The notes under the pieces are model-generated. The model was not told where the DNA came from and did not search any database. It was given only the letters and a program-made list of their open reading frames with translations. The position numbers and the translations under genes were made by a program. Shown piece after piece: positions 7,155 to 16,523 of a stretch of 64,000 bases of DNA. Positions within the stretch are counted from its first letter, which is position 1. Each line of letters begins with the position of its first letter. This stretch comes from an uncultured Arenicella sp. (GTDB lineage: Bacteria; Pseudomonadota; Gammaproteobacteria; Arenicellales; Arenicellaceae). The stretch is from NCBI GenBank assembly GCA_947499305.1, contig CANMNN010000012.1, forward strand, positions 1-64,000, written 5' to 3'.

Positions 7155-8915
7155 ATGGAATTATCAATAAGTGAAAGCAGTTTGAATCGTCGGGCTCGAT
7201 TAACCATTGGCCTTATTGCCTTCATTCAGGGGATGGGCCTCTTTTACTTGCATCATGCACTAGATAATCATCTATGGCCAGATGGTAGCGCTATAGCAAC
7301 TACTGTGTTTGGCATGTTTTTTATCGTTGTGCCGGGCATGATTGTTATGACGTATCGTGACGATTATGAGCCTAAGCGCTATTGGCCTTGGATCGTCGTC
7401 GCAGCCATAATATTCTTATGGCTCGCATACCATAACGCGGCGAGTTCAGATACCACTCGATTTTACGGTGAGCGCTTTTACTTTCTCCCTGCTTGTGCTC
7501 TTTTAGCCTTTATATCTCTATTCTTCTTAAAAGCATGGATGAGAGATGGGCATTGGCCTCCCAAATATGAAACTCAGTTTGGATTTTCTTGGCATAATTT
7601 TTTGGCCTTTGCATTAGCTTGGCTCTTTACCCTTATTTTCTGGCTAGTGCTGCAGCTCTGGGGGGCATTGTTTAAGGTTGTTGATATCGATTTATTTCAA
7701 GACATATTTAGAGAGGAATGGTTTTTCTATCCGGTGCTTAGCTTGGCCTTCGCATACGCGGTAGTTATCTTCAGAACCAAGATCAACGCGGTTGGAGCTG
7801 TGCAACGGATCTTGCGTTCGCTAATCTCAGTTTTACTTCCGTTGTTGTTAATCATTGCCGTGATGTTTGTTTCGGTTTTACCGTTTACCGGCGTCGATCT
7901 GATTTGGCAGAAGGGTTATGGCAGTGACACACTTTTAGGCTTCGTAGGTTTAAGCTTGTTCTTCTTCAACGCGGTTTATCAAGACGCTAAAACTGAGCCG
8001 TATAGTTACGGTGTTAGTAGCTTTCTGAAATATTCCCTGTTGGTACTGAATGTATTGGTCTTGCTGGCGGCTTATGGTGTTTGGCTGAGGGTGGCGCAAT
8101 ACGGCCTAACCATTGAACGCATTTTGGCAATCGTCATAGTGTTCGTCATCTTTTGTTACAGTGCACTTTATAGTCTTACCATTCTATCGCGGCCAATGTA
8201 TTGGGAAATTTATTTTGGTAAAGTGAATACCTCAATGGCATTGCTCGTGAGTCTGATAATAGTGTTGCTGTTCACTCCTGTGCTCGATATGGCGCGCCTA
8301 TCCGTAGACAGTCAGCTCGCGCGGTTAGAGCGAAATGAAGTGAGCTTAGAAACATTCGATTTTGCATATCTCGCTCGTAGCGGAACCTATGGTTTAAGAA
8401 AGTTAGAAGAACTCAAGCAGAGGCCAGATATAGCGAAAAATGAAAAGCTACTCAAAAAAGTAGAATCAGCCATCGAGAACAAGTATCGACGCTATTACAG
8501 ACCTGATACGATTGTTGACCCAAAAGTGCTAGCTGCCAAGGTTGAGGTATTTCCATCAGGGGCAGTGGTGCCCCAAGACTTCTGGAATTTTGCCTCCAAG
8601 CAATCTAGAGATGCCGAAAGTTGCTTAAAAAATAGGTGTTTTTTATTGGCAGTAGATTTAAATAAAGACGGTGTCGATGAGTACCTTCTGTTTCGGGGGG
8701 CAGGCAATCAATGGGTTTATAGTTCACATGTCTATAAAAAGGGCGGTGAACATGGCTATATCTCGCAGTATATTAGCGATAGCCTAAATATTAAGGTTGA
8801 TGACTTGGTTGCGCTGCTAACTGAGAACAAGGTTGAACTTAAAGAGCCTAATTACATGAACTTGAAAATTGGCGATAAGCTACTAAATACCTCAAGCGCT
8901 AGAGATCAATATTGA
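7155..8915 (+). CDS. DUF4153-like multi-pass membrane protein
   Basis: A 586-residue protein. Residues 1 to about 385 contain roughly 10-12 hydrophobic segments, with conserved-looking stretches such as FREEWFFYPVLSLAFAYAV and the PFTGVDLIWQKGYGS loop, typical of DUF4153 proteins. Residues 390-586 are soluble, probably extracytoplasmic, and include LLAVDLNKDGVDEYLLF, which looks like a Ca-binding FG-GAP-type loop. A G-rich ribosome site precedes the ATG. The gene leads a same-strand run with sixA, a parvulin and a TraB/GumN protein, possibly one operon. No function has been established for the family. Confidence 0.65.
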   Translation: MELSISESSLNRRARLTIGLIAFIQGMGLFYLHHALDNHLWPDGSAIATTVFGMFFIVVPGMIVMTYRDDYEPKRYWPWIVVAAIIFLWLAYHNAASSDTTRFYGERFYFLPACALLAFISLFFLKAWMRDGHWPPKYETQFGFSWHNFLAFALAWLFTLIFWLVLQLWGALFKVVDIDLFQDIFREEWFFYPVLSLAFAYAVVIFRTKINAVGAVQRILRSLISVLLPLLLIIAVMFVSVLPFTGVDLIWQKGYGSDTLLGFVGLSLFFFNAVYQDAKTEPYSYGVSSFLKYSLLVLNVLVLLAAYGVWLRVAQYGLTIERILAIVIVFVIFCYSALYSLTILSRPMYWEIYFGKVNTSMALLVSLIIVLLFTPVLDMARLSVDSQLARLERNEVSLETFDFAYLARSGTYGLRKLEELKQRPDIAKNEKLLKKVESAIENKYRRYYRPDTIVDPKVLAAKVEVFPSGAVVPQDFWNFASKQSRDAESCLKNRCFLLAVDLNKDGVDEYLLFRGAGNQWVYSSHVYKKGGEHGYISQYISDSLNIKVDDLVALLTENKVELKEPNYMNLKIGDKLLNTSSARDQY

Positions 8916-8970
8916 GCGTGCAACCATTGATGACTATAAAGCTCTTAAGAGCGATAGAAAGACCGATTAG

Positions 8971-9471
8971 ATGAAACGACTACTGATACTCCGACATGCA
9001 AAATCAAGCTGGGCTGAAGACATGCTCGAAGATCATGATCGCCCTTTAAACGCTAGGGGGGAGCGTGATTCCTTTACGATGGCACGCTATATTGCCGATA
9101 TTGATGAGGCGCTAGATGTTGTTTTCTGTAGTACCGCTGCACGCGCTTTAGACTTTGCTCAAGTGATCAGTGAGCTAGCTGACATAAGTTTAGTACCAGA
9201 TTTATCGTTCTATACATTTGACGAAGATGAGTTGATGGAGATTTTACGCAGCTTGCCTGATCATGCGAATCGGGTAGCGATCGTGGCGCACAACCCCGCG
9301 GTTCACCAAGTTGCCAATCGATTAGGTGACAATCAACTCGAAAAATTTCCAACGGCTGGTTTAGCCGCCTTTAATTGTGATATTGAAAGCTGGCGAGATT
9401 TGGCAGAATCGAATTGTGCGCTAGCCTACTTTGAAACCCCGAAACAGCTCGCGGCTGGCCACGGAGAATAG
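8971..9471 (+). CDS. sixA: Phosphohistidine phosphatase SixA
   Basis: A 166-residue histidine-phosphatase superfamily protein. The catalytic RHG-type motif appears as LRHAKSSW with His9, the SixA form in which the family's Gly is Ala. Further conserved parts are DRPLNARGERD, CSTAARALDFA and the second catalytic His in IVAHNPAV. SixA removes phosphate from histidine residues of phosphorelay or nitrogen-PTS proteins in the cytoplasm. It starts 55 bases after the DUF4153-like gene, and its stop is followed after two bases by the parvulin start. Length matches the family (about 160 residues). Confidence 0.9.
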   Translation: MKRLLILRHAKSSWAEDMLEDHDRPLNARGERDSFTMARYIADIDEALDVVFCSTAARALDFAQVISELADISLVPDLSFYTFDEDELMEILRSLPDHANRVAIVAHNPAVHQVANRLGDNQLEKFPTAGLAAFNCDIESWRDLAESNCALAYFETPKQLAAGHGE

Positions 9472-9473
9472 TA

Positions 9474-9761
9474 ATGGCGAAAATGGCCTGTGCGTCACAT
9501 ATTTTAGTGAAGACGGAAGCGCAAGCGCGCAGTATAGCGAAGCAGCTAGATTCTGGTGGTGACTTCGCTAAGCTGGCACAAAAACATTCGACTTGTCCAT
9601 CGTCTAAAAAAGGCGGAGATCTAGGAGAGTTCAAAAAGGGCGCTATGGTCGCGCAGTTTGACAAAGCGGTATTCGCAAAAGGAAGCGAAGATCAAAAATA
9701 TCTTGGCCCGGTTAAATCTAAATTCGGCTTTCATCTCATTCAGGTCATGTACAAAGACTAG
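9474..9761 (+). CDS. ppiC: Peptidyl-prolyl cis-trans isomerase, parvulin (PpiC type)
   Basis: A 95-residue single-domain parvulin. It catalyses cis-trans isomerisation of Xaa-Pro bonds. The family pattern is complete: ASHILVKTEAQA at the start, GGDFAKLAQKHSTCPS in the middle, GGDLGEFKKGAMVAQFDKA, and the ending VKSKFGFHLIQV. There is no signal peptide, so it acts in the cytoplasm like E. coli PpiC (93 residues). The ATG lies 2 bases after the sixA stop, indicating coupled expression. Confidence 0.92.
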   Translation: MAKMACASHILVKTEAQARSIAKQLDSGGDFAKLAQKHSTCPSSKKGGDLGEFKKGAMVAQFDKAVFAKGSEDQKYLGPVKSKFGFHLIQVMYKD

Positions 9762-9774
9762 GCAAAGAATCATC

Positions 9775-10650
9775 ATGAAACAACTCCAGAAATTTTTCTT
9801 TATTTTGGCGATCAGCCTCTCCCTTAATATACCAAGCTACGCTGAGTCGCCCGTTTGGAAGGTATCGAAAGGTGATGACTTTATCTTCTTAGGGGGCACA
9901 ATTCACTTGTTGTCTGAAAAAGATTACCCATTGCCCGAGGCCTTTCAAGTCGCTTATTCGAAAACCGACAATGTGGTATTAGAAGCCGACATTGAAGGTT
10001 TAGGCGCAGCAGAGCTTCAGCAAAAATTATTGAATGCGATCTCTTATCAAGATCATCGCGCTCTATCTAATGTGCTCGATAGGGAAGTATATGGCCAGCT
10101 CGATGTGCTGCTCAAGGAGCGTAATCTATCGATTGCTGTTTTCGACAAATTTACTCCCGCTGGAGCGATCATGGCTATTACTCAGTTCGAGTTACAGCGC
10201 TTAGGTTTGATTGGGGGTGACGGTGTTGATACGCATTTTGCCAAGCTTGCAGATAAGGACGCTAAAGAATCTCTATTTTTAGAAACGGTGGATGAGCAGA
10301 TATCGTTTATTAAAAGCATGAACAGTCTAGAGCCAAATACGGTAGTCAAATCAGGGATTAATGAGATCGAGTCAATTAAAACGATATGGCAAGATCTATT
10401 AGACGCCTGGCGCAAAGGCGATCTTGAAAAGCTTGAAGAGCTTGGTATTGAGGATATGCGAAACCGATTTCCGGCTCTGTATCAAACAATGTTGGCAAAG
10501 CGTAATAATGAATGGCTTAACGACATTGACCGGCTAATGACCAACCAAGAAAAAGAATTTATCTTGGTTGGTGCGTTACATATGGCGGGCAATGATGGTT
10601 TGATTGCTCAACTTAAGCGCAAAGGGTTTACCTTAGAGCAGTTGGATTAG
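9775..10650 (+). CDS. TraB/GumN family protein, exported
   Basis: A 291-residue protein beginning at the ATG at 9775, 13 bases after the parvulin stop. This start gives a proper signal peptide (about 21 residues, ending PSYAES), whereas the same frame is open further upstream through the parvulin gene without meaning. Family signatures are FLGGTIHLL near the N-terminus, VVLEADI, and FILVGALHMAG near the C-terminus, which carry the conserved Gly-x-x-His and Glu positions of TraB/GumN (Tiki-related) putative metalloproteases. The location should be periplasm. Substrate unknown. Confidence 0.8.
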   Translation: MKQLQKFFFILAISLSLNIPSYAESPVWKVSKGDDFIFLGGTIHLLSEKDYPLPEAFQVAYSKTDNVVLEADIEGLGAAELQQKLLNAISYQDHRALSNVLDREVYGQLDVLLKERNLSIAVFDKFTPAGAIMAITQFELQRLGLIGGDGVDTHFAKLADKDAKESLFLETVDEQISFIKSMNSLEPNTVVKSGINEIESIKTIWQDLLDAWRKGDLEKLEELGIEDMRNRFPALYQTMLAKRNNEWLNDIDRLMTNQEKEFILVGALHMAGNDGLIAQLKRKGFTLEQLD

Positions 10651-10685
10651 TTCCAAATGCTCTAAGATTCATCGTTTGCATTGGA

Positions 10686-11057
10686 TCAGCTATCTTCAAA
10701 ATCAGAGTAATCGTCAAATCCTTGATCGGTCTCGGCCTTAGCGTTTTGACTGTCTAGGGCGGTTTGCTCTTTCGCTTGCTTAGCGAGTTCTGTCTTTTCA
10801 GCACGACGGCTTGAACGTTCGCGTTTTATTTCGCTATTTAGTTTACGGCTGTCGCCCTGACGGCTGTTAGCGGTTTTTTGTGTATTTATAAACTCGGATA
10901 GGGCTTCATCAGCCCACGCTTGCGCTTCAGCTTCAGATTTAAAACCGCCTTGCTCTTTAGAAACAGTAGATTTACGCGAACTCAATCGACGGTTAATTCG
11001 CGCAAGCCATTGACCGTTTTCTTCAACTACTTCGCTTTGATATTTTTTGCTGCTCAT
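10686..11057 (-). CDS. DUF3622-like small basic protein
   Basis: A 123-residue hydrophilic protein. The N-terminal 60 residues (KYQSEVVEENGQWLARINRR, then a Lys/Ser-rich loop and FKSEAEAQAWADEALSEFI) match my recollection of DUF3622, which looks like a small beta-alpha domain resembling AP2-type or DRBM-like folds. The second half is a charged, Lys/Arg/Glu-rich, probably disordered or coiled region. It is downstream of and on the same strand as the ABC exporter pair (4-base gap), so possibly cotranscribed. The gene converges with the TraB/GumN gene; an imperfect inverted repeat lies between them. No function can be assigned. Confidence 0.6.
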   Translation of the reverse strand: MSSKKYQSEVVEENGQWLARINRRLSSRKSTVSKEQGGFKSEAEAQAWADEALSEFINTQKTANSRQGDSRKLNSEIKRERSSRRAEKTELAKQAKEQTALDSQNAKAETDQGFDDYSDFEDS

Positions 11058-11061
11058 TAGA

Positions 11062-11823
11062 TTAATTCTTTAGTTTGTAACCGGTTTTAAACATCCAAGA
11101 TACGATGCCTAAGCAAATCGCTAGAAATATCAAAATCATTGAAAGACTGGTCCATACGTTAACATCGGATACTTCAAAAAAGCTCCAACGAAAGCCGCTG
11201 ACCAAATAAACCACGGGGTTAAAAAGAGATACATTTTGCCAAAAAGGGGGCAACATGCTGATCGAGTAAAAACTCCCGCCAAGAAACACTAAAGGAGTGA
11301 TTACCAATATAGGCACGATTTGTAGCTTTTCAAAGCTGTCTGCCCAGAGGCCGATTATAAAGCCAAACAAGCTAAAGGAGATACAGGTTAGGAACAAAAA
11401 GGTGACCATCCAAATAGGATGTTTAATCTCTAAATCAACAAAGAAATTGGCGGTTAAAAGTATTATCACTCCAATAATGAATGATTTGGTTGCGGCGGCT
11501 CCGACATAACCTATAAGCGCTTCGAAGAACGATAATGGGGCCGATAAAATCTCATAAATGGTTCCGCTGAACTTCGGAAAATAGATACCAAAACTTGCGT
11601 TTGAAATGCTCTGCGTGAGTATGGTCAACATAGTTAGGCCCGGCACAATAAACAAACCATAGCTAACGCCATCAATGGTTTCTATACGCGAGCCGATTGC
11701 TGAGCCAAATACAATAAAATACAGAGAGGTTGAGATAACCGGCGAGGCTAAGGTTTGGAATAGAGTGTTGATCGCACGCATCATTTCGGCACGGTAGATC
11801 ACCTTTATGGCTGAAAAATTCAT
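11062..11823 (-). CDS. ABC-2 type transporter permease, YadH-like
   Basis: A 253-residue inner-membrane permease with six hydrophobic segments. Motifs [37 protein letters not shown] and [17 protein letters not shown] are characteristic of the ABC-2 exporter group that includes E. coli YadH (256 residues). The ATPase gene lies immediately upstream with 2 bases between stop and start, a firm operon. The exported substrate of this group is not known for sure; drug or lipid-linked export is often suggested. Confidence 0.88.
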   Translation of the reverse strand: MNFSAIKVIYRAEMMRAINTLFQTLASPVISTSLYFIVFGSAIGSRIETIDGVSYGLFIVPGLTMLTILTQSISNASFGIYFPKFSGTIYEILSAPLSFFEALIGYVGAAATKSFIIGVIILLTANFFVDLEIKHPIWMVTFLFLTCISFSLFGFIIGLWADSFEKLQIVPILVITPLVFLGGSFYSISMLPPFWQNVSLFNPVVYLVSGFRWSFFEVSDVNVWTSLSMILIFLAICLGIVSWMFKTGYKLKN

Positions 11824-11825
11824 AC

Positions 11826-12764
11826 TTAGTTTGCCTCAGTGCTGGGTTTTTTTACAAGATCCACAAAAATGTCTTCAAGTGAGCTTTGGCTGGTATTGAG
11901 GTCTTTAATTTGGAGTTCGCTTTGGCTGATGGCACTGAGGAGCTTAGTGATACCAGTGCTCTCAGCGCTTGCGTCAAAGGTATAGGTGAGGGAGTTTCCG
12001 CTTTCAGATACGAGTAAGTCAAACTCACTCAAGCTTGTTGGTAATTGCTCCACAGCTTGTTTTAGGTCTACCACAAGCTGCTTTTTGCCAAGCTTTTGCA
12101 TTAATGTGTCTTTGTCTTCTATCAGCAGGATTTTACCATCGTTAATCACTCCAATTCGGTCGGCGATGTCCTCTGCCTCTTCGATATAGTGCGTGGTTAA
12201 GATGATAGTTACGCCCGATTCGCGTAATCGAGCAATCATTTTCCACATGTCTTTGCGCAGTTCAACGTCTACACCTGCTGTGGGCTCATCGAGAAATAGA
12301 ATTTGAGGGCCGTGTGATAGGGCTTTAGCGATCAAGACTCGACGCTTCATTCCGCCGGATAACATTCGCAGCTGATTATCTTTTTTATCCCAAAGAGATA
12401 AATCTTTGAGCAATTGCTCTAGGTAGGCGTCATCGTCTTTACGGTTAAACAAGCCTCGGCTAAAGCGCACGGTATTCCAAACCGTATCAAAAGCCCCTAT
12501 GGTTAGCTCTTGTGGAACGAGGCCAATAAGCTGGCGTGCTTGGCGGTATTCTAAAACGTTATCGAAGCCATCAACCCGAATGCTTCCAGATGTTGGTGAG
12601 ATAATGCCAGTAATCGCCGATATTAAGCTGGTTTTTCCGGCCCCATTCGGCCCTAGCAATGCTAAAATCTCGCCGCGTTCAATTTCAAGGTTAACGCCAT
12701 TGAGCGCGGCAAAACCATTATCATAAACCTTTTTCAGGTTCTTAATTTCTATTACTGTGTTCAT
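11826..12764 (-). CDS. ABC transporter ATP-binding protein, YadG-like
   Basis: A 312-residue ATPase. Walker A GPNGAGKT at residues 38-45, signature LSGGM at 135-139, Walker B ILFLDE at 155-160 and the H-loop histidine at 192 are all intact. The C-terminal 100 residues form the extra regulatory tail usual for drug-export type ATPases (E. coli YadG has 308). It pairs with the YadH-like permease downstream (2-base spacing). The upstream region is divergent from the glycan island at 13 kb. Confidence 0.9.
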   Translation of the reverse strand: MNTVIEIKNLKKVYDNGFAALNGVNLEIERGEILALLGPNGAGKTSLISAITGIISPTSGSIRVDGFDNVLEYRQARQLIGLVPQELTIGAFDTVWNTVRFSRGLFNRKDDDAYLEQLLKDLSLWDKKDNQLRMLSGGMKRRVLIAKALSHGPQILFLDEPTAGVDVELRKDMWKMIARLRESGVTIILTTHYIEEAEDIADRIGVINDGKILLIEDKDTLMQKLGKKQLVVDLKQAVEQLPTSLSEFDLLVSESGNSLTYTFDASAESTGITKLLSAISQSELQIKDLNTSQSSLEDIFVDLVKKPSTEAN

Positions 12765-13027
12765 TGCTCAAGTGTACGCTCATTTTCATCTTTCGAGTGA
12801 CTTAAGATTAGGGAAAAACTTGCTTAGCACCTAAAAACTTAAGGATGAGTTAGTATTAGGAATTATTGATATAGCTCAATGCTGAAAAAATGCTTTTCTA
12901 TAGACGATAGCTGAATCGAATAGAATCGGCTAAAGCGCCATGAACTTAGAATTAAATCAGCATAAATTGAGCTTAGTAAGAATAGCGTCAATTGGAAAAT
13001 TATTCGCAACACCTAACTTTGAGATGA

Positions 13028-14029
13028 TTGAAACCTTTAAGGACTATGACCATATCAATTAGATATCTTTCGACTAAGCTTAAAGCGCTGCTGACATCCC
13101 GAGAAATTAAGCGCAATGTCACCTTGCCTAAACTTTCGATTGTGGTTGTTTGTTTTAATATGCGTAGAGAGGCTCCTAGAACCCTGTATACACTGAGTCA
13201 TCATTTTCAGCGTGATGTATCAGAGAATGACTATGAGATCATTGTAGTAGACAATGGTTCTACCTCTCCTTTGGATAAAGAATCTATAGAGGCAATCGCG
13301 GATAATGTGTCATATTATTTTTATGACACGGCCTCTAAATCTCCTGCTGCAGCCGTTAATTACGGTTCCAGTCTTGCTAAGGGAAAATATCTAGCATGCG
13401 TAGTTGATGGGGCTAGAATGGTTACGCCTGGTATCGTACGCTACAGTCTACTTGCTTGTGAGAATAGTATTTCTCCATACGTCACCGTACTGGCTTGGCA
13501 TTTAGGGCCTAATGAGCAAAACCTTTCGATGTTAGAGGGCTACGATCAAAAAGAGGAAGACGTTTTGCTTGACTCTGTTGATTGGAAAAATAATGGTTAT
13601 GAGTTGTTTGAGATTTCTTCTCAAGCTGCTTCTTCAAGAATGGGCATAATGGGCGGCTTGCCATACGAATCGAGTTTTTTCGCTATACTTAAATCCAAGT
13701 TCGATGATCTAGGTGGTTTTGATGAGCGGTTTGTCTCTCCTGGGGGGGGGCTGGTTAATCATGCTTTTCTAAACACTGTGATCGAAACGCAAGGGTTCGA
13801 TTATGTTGTGCTCCTGGGCGAGGGCTCATTTCATCAATTTCATGGTGGTATTGCGGCGAATGCTATGCCCTCTGAGCACCCTATGCAGTTATTTTTGGAC
13901 GAATATGAGGGCGTCTATAATCAACCTTACGAGACTAAGGTGGAAATGGTAAATCAAGACGTGTGCTATCTTGGAAAGGCTACCAGACAATCACTAAAAT
14001 TTTTAACCAAGGGCTCTGCCGCCGACTAG
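13028..14029 (+). CDS. Glycosyltransferase family 2
   Basis: GT-A fold glycosyltransferase. KLSIVVVCFNMRREAPRTL starts the Rossmann-like nucleotide-sugar domain, IIVVDNGSTSPLD contains the first Asp, LACVVDGARMVTPGIV holds the metal-binding D-x-x/DG region, and GGFDERFVSPGGGLVNHAF is the acceptor-side motif of GT2 enzymes. It transfers a sugar from an activated donor, probably for surface glycan synthesis, in the cytoplasm. The start could be the TTG at 13028 or the ATG at 13046; neither has a well-spaced ribosome site. A run of nine G (13742-13750) encodes the three glycines of SPGGGL. It begins a plus-strand run with two sulfotransferase genes. Confidence 0.8.
   Translation: MKPLRTMTISIRYLSTKLKALLTSREIKRNVTLPKLSIVVVCFNMRREAPRTLYTLSHHFQRDVSENDYEIIVVDNGSTSPLDKESIEAIADNVSYYFYDTASKSPAAAVNYGSSLAKGKYLACVVDGARMVTPGIVRYSLLACENSISPYVTVLAWHLGPNEQNLSMLEGYDQKEEDVLLDSVDWKNNGYELFEISSQAASSRMGIMGGLPYESSFFAILKSKFDDLGGFDERFVSPGGGLVNHAFLNTVIETQGFDYVVLLGEGSFHQFHGGIAANAMPSEHPMQLFLDEYEGVYNQPYETKVEMVNQDVCYLGKATRQSLKFLTKGSAAD
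13742..13750 (+). repeat. G9 homopolymer inside the glycosyltransferase gene
   Basis: Nine consecutive G encode Gly-Gly-Gly in frame. It is the longest homopolymer I noticed inside a coding region of the window. Tracts of this kind slip during replication in some bacteria and switch genes on and off. Confidence 0.7.
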
Positions 14030-14110
14030 TTTTATTATGAGACAAAAGAAACTACGATTGAACGAGGGGCAATACCGTTTTTTTTCTGCCGCCTTCTGTG
14101 AGAGGCTAGT

Positions 14111-14830
14111 ATGACCTGTGTCATTATTTTGGGAATGCACCGCAGTGGTACGAGCTGTTTAGCTGGAAGTCTACAGGAGTTGGGACTGTATCTTGGAGAT
14201 GTTAATAATGCTGCGCCATTCAATAAAAAAGGCAACAAAGAAAACAGCCAAACTTGGTCAATCAACGACTTGGTTTTTGAACAAAGTGGTGGCGCATGGG
14301 ATGCCCCACCAAAAACTCTTCGATGGGACGAATCTGCTTGTCGTATGAGGGCAGAATTTTTATCCCAATACAGCGCGTCCGACGTGTGGGGTTTCAAGGA
14401 TCCAAGGTCTTTGTTGACTTTGCCGTTTTGGTTAGAGGCTTCACAAACCTATAGGTTTGTTGCTACCTTTAGGCATCCGCTCTTAGTTGCCAAATCTCTG
14501 GAGAGCCGTGACGGTTTTAATGTAGAGCGGTCGCTAGATTTATGGCTTGCTTATAATGGTGCGCTCTTAGACTATTGCAAGCGGTTCACTATTCCAATAA
14601 TTTCCTACGACTACCCTGTCGAGAAATACAAAGCAGCTGTTGCGGAAATTGCCAAATCTTTAGGATTACCAGCCAACAACAAACCTATTGATCTGAGTTT
14701 TTACGATGCCTCACTCAGGCATCAATCTCTTGAAGGTATAAGCGTAGGCGGGCTCCCTGAAGAAGCGCTACCGAAAAACATTTCCCAGATCTATACTGAA
14801 CTATGCGAGAAGGCTAAAGCCTCCTTTTAA
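14111..14830 (+). CDS. Sulfotransferase family protein
   Basis: A 239-residue P-loop protein. GMHRSGTSCLAGSL (residues 8-21) is the 5'-phosphosulfate-binding loop of sulfotransferases, and FRHPLLVAKSLESRDGF holds the 3'-phosphate-binding Arg/Ser region. It would transfer sulfate from PAPS to a carbohydrate or other hydroxyl acceptor, in the cytoplasm. The protein is closely similar in its P-loop to the N-terminal domain of the large protein at 24367-28260 (both have GMHRSGTS). It lies between a glycosyltransferase and a second sulfotransferase on the same strand. Acceptor unknown. Confidence 0.8.
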   Translation: MTCVIILGMHRSGTSCLAGSLQELGLYLGDVNNAAPFNKKGNKENSQTWSINDLVFEQSGGAWDAPPKTLRWDESACRMRAEFLSQYSASDVWGFKDPRSLLTLPFWLEASQTYRFVATFRHPLLVAKSLESRDGFNVERSLDLWLAYNGALLDYCKRFTIPIISYDYPVEKYKAAVAEIAKSLGLPANNKPIDLSFYDASLRHQSLEGISVGGLPEEALPKNISQIYTELCEKAKASF

Positions 14831-14865
14831 AAAACATTCATGCAATTAGGCATTCAAAATGTAGC

Positions 14866-15519
14866 TTGCTTTTGATAGCAACTGATAACTCGACTATTTC
14901 ATCGCCATCACACTCACAACCCATGTTGTCAACAAAACATAAGTTTATTTTTATTCATATACCTAAAACGGGCGGGAACTCTATTCACAATGCTTTACGC
15001 CCTTTTTCTGAAGACAAAGTGGTGTGCCGTTCGGATATTCAAGATGGTATCGAACGTTTTGAGACAATGCATGAATCTTATACATTGTCCAAACACTCTA
15101 CATTTAGCGACTATGCTCGAGAACTTTCGAATGTCGCCTTGGCAGAGTTTAAGATATTCACTTGTATACGTAATCCGTGGGAACGCATGATCTCATATTA
15201 CTTCTCCCCTCATCGAAGAGCAGAGTCGTGGTCGCGCGAATCTTTTCTATCTATGCTCGACAATGAAGTTAAAAGCAGTGCACACTATCTTCTTAACGAT
15301 GAAGGTTTGCCTTCAAATAGAATAAACTACATTCGATTTGAGTCGTTGCAGAGCGAATTTCATAGACTCTGTACTGACCTTAGGTTGCCAGAAGTACCTT
15401 TGCCCCATTTCAACAAATCGCGGCATTTTAATTATAGAGACTACTATGACGATGACTTGATCAATCGGGTTCAACAAGAGTCTGCGTTAGAAATTGATAC
15501 CTTTGGTTATCGATTTTGA
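14866..15519 (+). CDS. Sulfotransferase family 2 domain protein
   Basis: A 217-residue protein of the heparan/chondroitin-type sulfotransferase group. KFIFIHIPKTGGNSI is the PAPS 5' loop (K-T-G-G) and FTCIRNPWERMISYYF is the 3'-phosphate-binding segment with the R-N-P-W-x-R pattern typical of this family. The first start is TTG at 14866; the ATG at 14923 (protein then starting MLSTKHKF) fits the family start better. It ends 8 bases before the convergent radical SAM gene. It probably sulfates a sugar residue of the glycan made by this island. Acceptor unknown. Confidence 0.8.
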   Translation: MLLIATDNSTISSPSHSQPMLSTKHKFIFIHIPKTGGNSIHNALRPFSEDKVVCRSDIQDGIERFETMHESYTLSKHSTFSDYARELSNVALAEFKIFTCIRNPWERMISYYFSPHRRAESWSRESFLSMLDNEVKSSAHYLLNDEGLPSNRINYIRFESLQSEFHRLCTDLRLPEVPLPHFNKSRHFNYRDYYDDDLINRVQQESALEIDTFGYRF

Positions 15520-15527
15520 GTGAAAGC

Positions 15528-16490
15528 CTAATAGCTAATTTGCCACTCATCTACCCGCGGATCTAGTAGCGCCTCTTCGGCGAAGCGGTATTGGTATTTA
15601 TGTTGGTTTAAAGCGTCCAGCTTATAATATTGAGCGAATTGGACAGTGTTAATATTTTCGGTATCACACTGGCATTGAGAAAAGGGACAGGGCGCTGCAT
15701 GAGTTCTAAGTTTAAGTTCGGGGCTTTGTGATAGGTCGCCAATTGAGTGTTCATAACTTCCCATGCCGCATGGATAAACTAGTCCATGCGGGTTAACAAA
15801 CAGGCTAGAATGACCGGCATTGCATAAGCCTGGCTTTTTTAGCTGCATTAGAAATTCGTAATCATGTCGAGAGTACATCACCGATTTGATTAACTCTTTC
15901 TCGGCATCTGTGTACGCCTGTGGATAGTGTTTTTTGTCCCAAAAACCAATAAATGGTTGAATAAATACTTCTAAGCCTCTGTCTTTCAAAGATTGATAAT
16001 GCTGTTTTAAATCCGCGAGTAACGGAGGGAACGCAACCATCACAACGGAAAAGTCGTATTCTCGAGATATTTTCTCTGCGACGTTAGACCATTGCGCGAT
16101 ATCATCTATCTCTCCAGGGTGGAAGCTGGCCACAATGGCAACTTTCTCAGATTGGTATGACTCGAATATTTTTTGATATTGATGATGCTTGAAACTCAAA
16201 TTGGTAATTAAATTCACTGACGCGACGTTATCACTGTGAGAAAGTCGAGAGGCGCCATCAACTAGGTTTTTATCGAGGAAAAATTCACCAGCAACGCCTA
16301 TTCGGACGTTAATTTTATGCGGTATGCGCGTCATGTTATTAATGATACTCGCGTACCGGTCTGCGTCCCAATGCCTCTCACGGCTTTCGGTGACTTCACC
16401 GTGACCGGCAATACAGTAAACGCACGAAAAGTTGCATTTTGGGTAGTCCGTTATATAACGGATATTAATGACTGGCTCTTGGGGGGTCAT
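15528..16490 (-). CDS. Radical SAM protein with extra C-terminal cysteines
   Basis: A 320-residue protein with CNFSCVYC at residues 19-26 (Cys19, Cys23, Cys26), the C-x3-C-x2-C motif that binds the catalytic iron-sulfur cluster and S-adenosylmethionine. A later cysteine set (223, 241, 268, 273, 275), with GLVYPCGMGSYEHSIGDL between, resembles the SPASM/twitch region of enzymes that modify peptides or other substrates and bind additional clusters. It follows a sulfotransferase gene on the same strand by 33 bases, so the two may act on the same product. The substrate cannot be deduced. Confidence 0.8.
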   Translation of the reverse strand: MTPQEPVINIRYITDYPKCNFSCVYCIAGHGEVTESRERHWDADRYASIINNMTRIPHKINVRIGVAGEFFLDKNLVDGASRLSHSDNVASVNLITNLSFKHHQYQKIFESYQSEKVAIVASFHPGEIDDIAQWSNVAEKISREYDFSVVMVAFPPLLADLKQHYQSLKDRGLEVFIQPFIGFWDKKHYPQAYTDAEKELIKSVMYSRHDYEFLMQLKKPGLCNAGHSSLFVNPHGLVYPCGMGSYEHSIGDLSQSPELKLRTHAAPCPFSQCQCDTENINTVQFAQYYKLDALNQHKYQYRFAEEALLDPRVDEWQISY

Positions 16491-16523
16491 GCGGTGGATG
16501 CCGGCTCTAGGCTTATGTTGATG

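Noticed and set aside
9658-9774. Upstream extension of the TraB/GumN frame
   Set aside because: It lies inside the parvulin gene; the ATG at 9775 gives a complete signal peptide.
10652-10685. Imperfect inverted repeat between the TraB/GumN and DUF3622-like genes
   Set aside because: TCCAAATGC and GCATTGGA pair with a bulge and a long loop and there is no U-tract; too weak to call a terminator.
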